Assembly: GCA_950106755.1 (NCBI GenBank)
Contig: OX467085.1
Location: forward strand, 3,658,001-3,722,000
DNA: 64,000 nt
Direction: 5' to 3'
Origin: Climacium dendroides
Taxonomy: Eukaryota > Streptophyta > Bryopsida > Hypnales > Climaciaceae
In this document: positions 58,351 to 64,000 of the stretch, one piece after another
Numbering within the stretch: the first letter of the stretch is position 1
How the letters are laid out: each line of letters begins with the position of its first letter
Made by a program: the position numbers and the translations under genes
Notes under the pieces: generated by a model
Databases searched by the model: none
Told to the model about the DNA's origin: nothing
The model's input: only the letters and a program-made list of their open reading frames with translations

Positions 58351-58781
58351 AAGATCTAAGTCAGAACGAGAGAAAAGTAGTTCTACTTCAGTCGCTAACT
58401 CACCACTCTTTCTCTCAACTACTCATACAAACAGTCTCAGGAACACAGAACAGGAAAGTGAAGAGAAAACCCTAGGAAGACAGCTTAAGTACTAAACTGT
58501 CTTTCTACGGGCTTAAGGACAACGGCTACAGGTCCGTTGTATTAACAGTATCCTACTTCCGTAGCTATGAGACCTATACAGTAGGTTCTTGTGTTCCGGA
58601 TGAGTCCGGATTCCGGATCCGGATAAGTTCCGGTTACAGGTTGTGCCGGAACGCTTATTTCCTAATTCAAGCTATCTGGTCCAAAAATCACACTCTAACT
58701 ATTATTTTTTTTAATTTTTTTTTAATTTTTCGCACCTACTTCTTGTATTATTGATCCGTTTCCGGATTCCGGATTCCCACA

Positions 58782-59544
58782 GTTTGCAGACCTTGTGAAC
58801 TTTCCAGCTACAAAACGGTCCGTCCTTGATGCTAACCCGTTTCCGCTCTTTCGGAACTGGTATACATCCGCCTAGATGTCCTCCATCCACGTGACTGGAC
58901 GCCCTCTTAGAGTGAGCTCGTATTGATTCAGAACTCTGTGGAATAGTTCCTGAATCATATCCTCACTCTTGAGGTTCCATGGTCGGTGCAATAGCTCGAC
59001 ACACCCTAGGTTATCCAAATCGTCCTCTAACTGTTTGTGTTGTTCTGGATTGTCTGGAATAGCCGGAGAAATGATCCGGGTGGATATGACTACCTTCCGG
59101 ACCAAGCCTGATGCCATAAGGCTAAGTAGAACTGAGGGGAGAGAAAAGAAAACCTAAGTCGGTCGCTAACTCACCACTCTTTCTCTCAACTACCCACACG
59201 GAAAGTTTTAGTAAACAAAACAGGAAGGTGGAAATGGAAACCCTCGGCAGACGGCTTAAATACTAAATCGTCTCCCTACAGTCATCGGGATAACGGCTAT
59301 AGGGCCGTTATACAAACGATATCCTATACCCATAGTCTTGGGGTCTATACTGTAGGTACTTACGTTCCGGGTAATTTCGGATCCAGATAAGTTCCGGTTA
59401 CGGATTCTACCGGAACGCCTATTTTCTATTTTGGATTTTATTACACTAAAATCAAGTTCTAATTCTATTTTTTTTAAATTTTTTCCTATTTTCTTCACCT
59501 AGCTCCCTTAACCTCGATCCGTCTCCTGGTTCCGGATTCCCACA
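58782..59544 (-). mobile_element. LTR B1, 5' part, with start of LTR gene
   Basis: The reverse strand starts TGTGGGAATCCGG at 59544. The leader contains the intact site around GGTTACGGATTCTACC (59397-59412), the empty counterpart of the giant hAT insertion site. The LTR gene starts at 59117 (MASGLVRKVVISTRIISP) and runs, with a stop near 58874, to KFTRSAN at 58782, where solo LTR B2 is inserted. 59545-59549 (GACGG) is the expected target duplication. Confidence 0.8.
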
Positions 59545-60050
59545 GACGGATTGTGGCGAATGATTTTTCGTCTACCCCATTAGACGACTGCCAATACGTG
59601 GAAATCATAGTCAACGATCCACCATCCATCCAATCGGACGGGCTGCGACATACAATCCTCCGTCTGCTCGAGCAAACAGCTGTTGCAATGCGGACAAGCC
59701 TGGTGGACAATCTGCCATCCGCCTAAGCAGACATATGTCCTCCAAATCCATTGAATTTTATTTTAAATTGTGAACATTTTTATAGTGATTATTAATATCT
59801 TAGCATACACGATAGACAATACTTAATTTTTTGGAATATACATTACACAATTTTTTAGAATACACAATCTACAATTTTTTGGAATATATAATACTTTCAT
59901 CAAAATAACAAAATATGCTACTATAATTCATTAACAGTTTTCAACTATTTTGGTCACACTATACCTTTTGTAGAGAGTGAAATTAAAATAACAGTATATT
60001 AGATAGACACTACAAAGATGCACTTTATTTTACTTAGAATCTAAATCGGG
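59545..60050. other. Degenerate GGAC/GTCC stretch and AT-rich flank
   Basis: 59545-59740 contains scattered CGGACGG, GTCCTCC and CCGTCTG words, a weak relative of the element arrays. The rest is AT-rich without a gene. It lies on the 3' side of the reverse-strand gene that follows. Confidence 0.45.
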
Positions 60051-60056
60051 TTCCTC

Positions 60057-61367
60057 TTATGGAATTGGGCCTCTCAATTGTATTCCAATATATGGACCAC
60101 CTCCGTAATACTCTCCATATCCGCTTTGCACACCTTTTTGTCTATAATTCCTATAGTTCGAGCCTCCTAAAGCTGGAGGAGGAACTATAGCATGTTGAGA
60201 CTGATTTTCTCTTGAACCATTGTAAAAAGAGCCTCTTTGGATAGAACCACTATAGTTTGCGGTTCTATAATTTCCTCCTCTGTCTTGAGAGTCAAATTGG
60301 AGGGAAGGGATATAGTATGAATTGCCTCTACTATATCCACCATAATATTCAGAGCCTCCTTGGATGGAACCACCATAGTGATCAATTCTTTGACTTCTTT
60401 CTTCGCCTTATGAGCCAACTTAGGGGGGAATCCTATAGTATGAACCACCTCCACTAGAATCACCGTAATGTTGGGTCCCATAGCTTCCTCCTCCATCGTG
60501 AGAGCCAACTTAAGGAGGAGTCTTATAGTATGAACCACCTCCACTAGAGCCATCGTAATACCGGGTTCCATAGCTTCCTCCTCCACCTTGAGAACCAACT
60601 TGTGGATCGTTATCGTGGTATGAACAATATCTTCCTTGTTGAGCTCCTTATGCTCTATGTTCACGTTGGTATGACTTGCTATGTCCATGTTGCTGACCAC
60701 GATCTTGTAAGCTTCTATGCATTGCCTCTTGCAAGTCTTTTTCATATATAATATATTTCCATTCTTCTTAGCATTTGTGCTTCTCTCCAAATGTCACAAG
60801 TGCAAAAGCATTATTGTCATCATCGTCATCCATCCATTCATCCTTTGTGTCTCGCAACACAACTGAAGGTTGTTGTAAATGGCCTCGGTTGGACCACTCA
60901 GGCATGCAATCACTTGCATCCACCCACTGTGTATCTATCACAACATCTTTGCAAGTATAATTCTCAAGATTGCATACTGTAGTTGTATGCCAATCTACAT
61001 CTTTGTATAGTACAATCTCCTTCAACACCATGGCCATAATATTATAATTCATTACATTATATTTTTTGCTTTAAACTGATAGAATATATGCAACTTGTGC
61101 ATAATGTTGAACAAAGTGTTTGCTTTGGTACATGCTCACTTGTCCTTTCCATTAGGAAGCTTGCAACTCTACACGATCACGTGGTCAAATTTTAGAAAGG
61201 TGTGTCATTTTCAAATATTTCTTGCACGTTGTACAATCCCACACTTTTGCGGGTTCATCTTGCCATCTCAGTTTGGCTATGCACAATGGATCTTCCCAAT
61301 CTTTCCAATTAAAGTCTTGAGGTTTTTCCTTTTGGTTTGATTTCTTTGGTGATATTCTCTTTGCCAT
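60057..61367 (-). pseudogene. CTTC/CMPEWSN family paralogue, stop-ridden
   Basis: A single reverse-strand frame of 436 codons from MAKRISPKKSNQKEKPQDF (61367) to LRGPIP (60057), with no frameshift but several TAA/TAG stops at likely Gln codons (for example near 61185, 60768, 60653, 60509, 60419). Shared motifs with 47693-48807: VWDCTTCKKYLKMTHLSKI, MNYNIMAMVLKEIVLYKDVDW in part, and VIDTQWVDASDCMPEWSNRG. The tail has three related repeats of about 34 residues (VGS, GGGSYGT, SSGGGSYY, PP) and then more G/S/Y-rich sequence. Preservation of frame over the whole length supports a real protein family rather than a chance frame. Confidence 0.8.
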
Positions 61368-61382
61368 AATGAAGTCGTTCAC

Positions 61383-62240
61383 AATGCAATGAATAAATTA
61401 TAAAGTTAAAAATAAAGTGAACAACACGTGAACGAAGTCTTTTGCGATTGAAATGAAATGAACTCAAATAATTTGAATATTAAACCAAAACAATGCAATA
61501 TTTAAACATAGTCATTCACACTCTAAATTGGAAAGGGCGCGCAAAATCTCAAAGGCACTGGATCAACCCACTTTAAAGGGAACAACTATGAAGATGAAGC
61601 CGTCTGTCACGCTATTTATAGGGTCCAACAGCGGATCAGCACAGGCAGACACCCTATCTGCATTAGACAACCCCTTGGCGGACGGCCGGATCGTGTGGAC
61701 CACATGCGTCCGCAAGTCGATCTCACAGCCACCGACGCTAAGCGGACGGCATAGCCAACTGCCACGGTTGGACCGTCTGCTCGGCGGATGGAAATGAATA
61801 CGGACATGGGCACAAACATCCATGCGAGCAGAGTGGCGAGTAGGCATATTGGAGGGCAAATGGAAATGGAGGTGGACAGGCATCCAAGTGGACAGTATTT
61901 AGGCGGATAGGCATCAAGGCGAATAGGCATGCTAGGAAACATCATTTGGGCCAACAGGCCAATGGGCATCGGGGCAGATGGGCATTGAGGCAGACAAGCA
62001 TCTGAGTGGATGGGCATCAAGGCGGATGGGCATCAGGGTAGACGGGGATCAAGGCGGACAAGCATGCGCGCAGACACATTGGCGAACGGATAAACGCCTA
62101 TATGGAACTAACGAGGAGGATGGGCAATCGAGTTGGGTGGACGAGTGTATAAGCAGGGAGACAAGCGGATGGACAACGGGACGGATGGGTCTACGAGTAA
62201 ACGGAGCGATTGGGGTGGACATTGCACACAGGGCAAGCAA
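61383..62240 (-). promoter_or_regulatory. TATA box and decayed array upstream of paralogue
   Basis: TATAAATAG on the reverse strand (61613-61620) lies about 246 bases before ATG 61367. Behind it, 61670-62210 has repeated GGCGGAC, GGCGGATGGGCATC and GGCAGAC words with a loose 20-24 base period, a decayed form of the arrays inside the giant hAT. Confidence 0.6.
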
Positions 62241-64000
62241 TGCGGAATATTTCTTTAAAAATTCTATGATGTATCGTAGTGGCGATATTAAATGTCATAG
62301 TGATGTTCTAAATTTCAACATTCATCCACATAATGAATAGAAAACATCACATTAACTCATATTACATATCCATAACTCTATTTTCATCTACAATTTGGAG
62401 ATTTCATTTAAGAGTGTGTTTGTTAAAGTTCTCTAGCGATTTACAAGGTTTATTTCATGTTTTTTTCCAATAGGCATGGTGCCAGGCCAAAAAATTAGGT
62501 GTAATTTTGTATCAAATCAATCCAAAAAAAATACTAGTGTGGACGGGCAGTTCAGGCAAACAGGGCAGATAATCAGGGTGGGCTTACAATAATGGTGTTT
62601 CAAACTTAAAATTTTGTATAAGTCCATAAAGTGAATCTATTTTTTTCCGACTACCAACAACGAGAAATCACACATTCTTTTATGTCCAGAAGTTCACATT
62701 GTAAATAATATTCCAAAATTTTCACTTCAACAATTGTTCAAAATTTTTACCACAATTAAGAATTAAAAATGAGAATATTAGTTATTTAAGGGGGGCTTCA
62801 CACCTAAAACAATATGTTGTTATTTTTTTATCTTCATTGTCCAACCATTAGACTTGGATGTTATTTACTTATATATATATATATATATATATTTACTTAT
62901 ATATATATATATATATATTTACTTATATATATATATATATATATTTACTTATATATATATATATATATATGTATTGCATAAATAATATTATATGCCATCA
63001 TTACCTACATGAAAAACATTCCACTATATTCTTGTATTCAATAATAATTTATTGCTTTTCTGCAAATGACAACCATATTCTCCTAGAAAGTACTACTATG
63101 CAATTATGTGGAAAAATCACTGAATATTTTATAATACAAATGTTTTGTCTTCCTTGACATACAAAACTATAATAAACATAGATAATTTTTCATTTGAGTT
63201 TCCATTGAGTCATTGATACATAATGTCAAAAAACAATTGACAGTAAAAAACTAAAGACATACACGTAGACAGAAAGGAAAGGAAAACAACTTCAACTACA
63301 TTTGTCTTTTACAAGTACATGAATGAAATTTTCTATGTTTATGTATGTTATATTGTTCAAATTACATTAAAATGTTCAAAGTACTTTTAATTGCATTTTC
63401 TTCTTTGTCGAATACAACAATTAAAATATACAATAACAATTTAGATATTATGTATAGCTTTGTATTTGAATATATCAAAGCATTTTAGGCATTTTAGGCA
63501 TGGAGATATTATATCCAAATGATTAATTATTTTTTTAATACAACCAACAAATTCTAAATTAAACAAGACCACAAGAGGCATATCTAATATTGTCACATTT
63601 AAGTCATATAACATATAAGAAAAATTGAAGATTCTTTCAACTTTCCACACATTAGATGTTTAAGCAACAAAATGACAAAGCTCACCACATTGAATTTGAT
63701 TACATTTCTATTTCTATAGATGTAGTAATGATGCTATGGCTCATTATTTGTTATTAAAAAAAAACCATAGTAATGCTTTAAATTAGGAATTAGAGAATTT
63801 TTTTTGATAATTGTATTGTTGAAATCAAATACCAACCCAAAAGCTAGAATTGTTTGAACGAAACTTGTATTCTTCGTTTGATCATTACAAGAAAATTAAA
63901 CTCTCTGTGTCTATAGCAAAAAATAAAATTACTAAGATGGCAAGGCTTACATTAGTTTGATAATTCTAATGTAAAAAAATAAAAATCTCCTATAACAACA
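62241..64000. other. AT-rich sequence with (AT)n blocks, no gene seen
   Basis: Four (AT)n blocks separated by TTTACTTA lie at 62869-62970; the Ile/Tyr-rich frame there is an artefact of the repeat. The remainder has only short frames without motifs. A small GGACGGGCAG/GGGCAGATAATC patch near 62540 echoes the arrays. Confidence 0.6.

Larger units (their letters stand above)
55222..58781 (-). mobile_element. Solo LTR B2 (3.56 kb) carrying the LTR gene
   Basis: On the reverse strand it runs from TGTGGGAATCCGG (58781) to GCGTACGACA (55222). The 5-bp target duplication is GTTTG at 55217-55221 and 58782-58786. Removing it and one GTTTG rejoins the interrupted frame of LTR B1 (KFTRSA joined to NPKDGF). 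No second LTR or internal domain is seen. It contains the most complete reverse-strand copy of the LTR gene. Confidence 0.87.

Noticed and set aside
60185..60790. 201-residue reverse frame overlapping the CTTC paralogue
   Set aside because: It lies in another frame over the tandem G/S/Y-rich tail; the conserved protein continues in the frame of 61367-60057.
62858..63157. Ile/Tyr-rich membrane-like frame
   Set aside because: It is encoded by (AT)n microsatellite blocks.

Overview
This window is a transposon-dense stretch of a plant nuclear genome. The evidence is Athila/Tat-type Ty3/gypsy pol, a CACTA element with plant-type Tnp2/DUF4218/DUF4216/DUF8039 proteins, plant-type hAT transposases with a BED finger and DUF659, and a primer-binding site resembling plant tRNA-Asp. 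I cannot name the species. I saw no ordinary host gene, rRNA, tRNA or CRISPR array. Most reading frames keep their frame but carry scattered stop codons, largely of the kind made by C-to-T change at CAA, CAG or CGA.

Layout. 1-4489: hAT copy 1, with its left end outside the window, inserted into a forward-strand gypsy fragment (4490 to about 8450). That fragment also holds a 1.2 kb non-autonomous CACTA (5305-6491). From about 8450 to 53673 lies a reverse-strand gypsy element that is heavily nested: pol (about 8450-10372), a 3.4 kb solo LTR (10373-13793), protease and gag (13799-16213), the primer-binding site (16357-16376), and then a 5' LTR split by two giant DNA transposons. The first is a 19.6 kb CACTA (16883-36458) with perfect 36-bp terminal inverted repeats. 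The second is a 15.8 kb hAT-type element (37725-53530) flanked by an exact 8-bp target duplication. Beyond it lie another LTR (53674-55221 and 58782-59544) interrupted by a 150-bp perfect hairpin MITE and a 3.56 kb solo LTR (55222-58781), and finally 59545-64000, which holds a decayed paralogue of one of the giant hAT's cargo genes.

Most unusual content. (1) The 15.8 kb hAT unit contains a deleted hAT transposase and three further long reading frames: a ~1,200-codon RING protein, a protein of an unrecognised family (motifs CTTCREYVKM and SDCMPEWSN, with a G/S/Y-rich tail), and an atypical protein kinase. Each of the four genes starts next to a CGGACGG-rich GC island of the same type that forms the element's two ends. 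(2) The giant CACTA encodes a separate SET-domain protein whose first exon is a transposase-associated (TAM) zinc-binding domain. That exon can join in phase either to the SET exon or to the Tnp2 exon. (3) The gypsy family has LTRs of about 3.4-3.6 kb that carry a ~550-650 codon gene of unknown function; two solo LTRs with 5-bp target duplications show this clearly.

How the parts relate. Insertion order can be read from the nesting: the 59545+ sequence, then LTR B1, then (in unknown order) the solo LTR B2, the MITE and the reverse gypsy, and later the hAT, the CACTA and the other solo LTR inside that gypsy. Exon models, domain names and functions are my reading of motifs; no database search or alignment was run.
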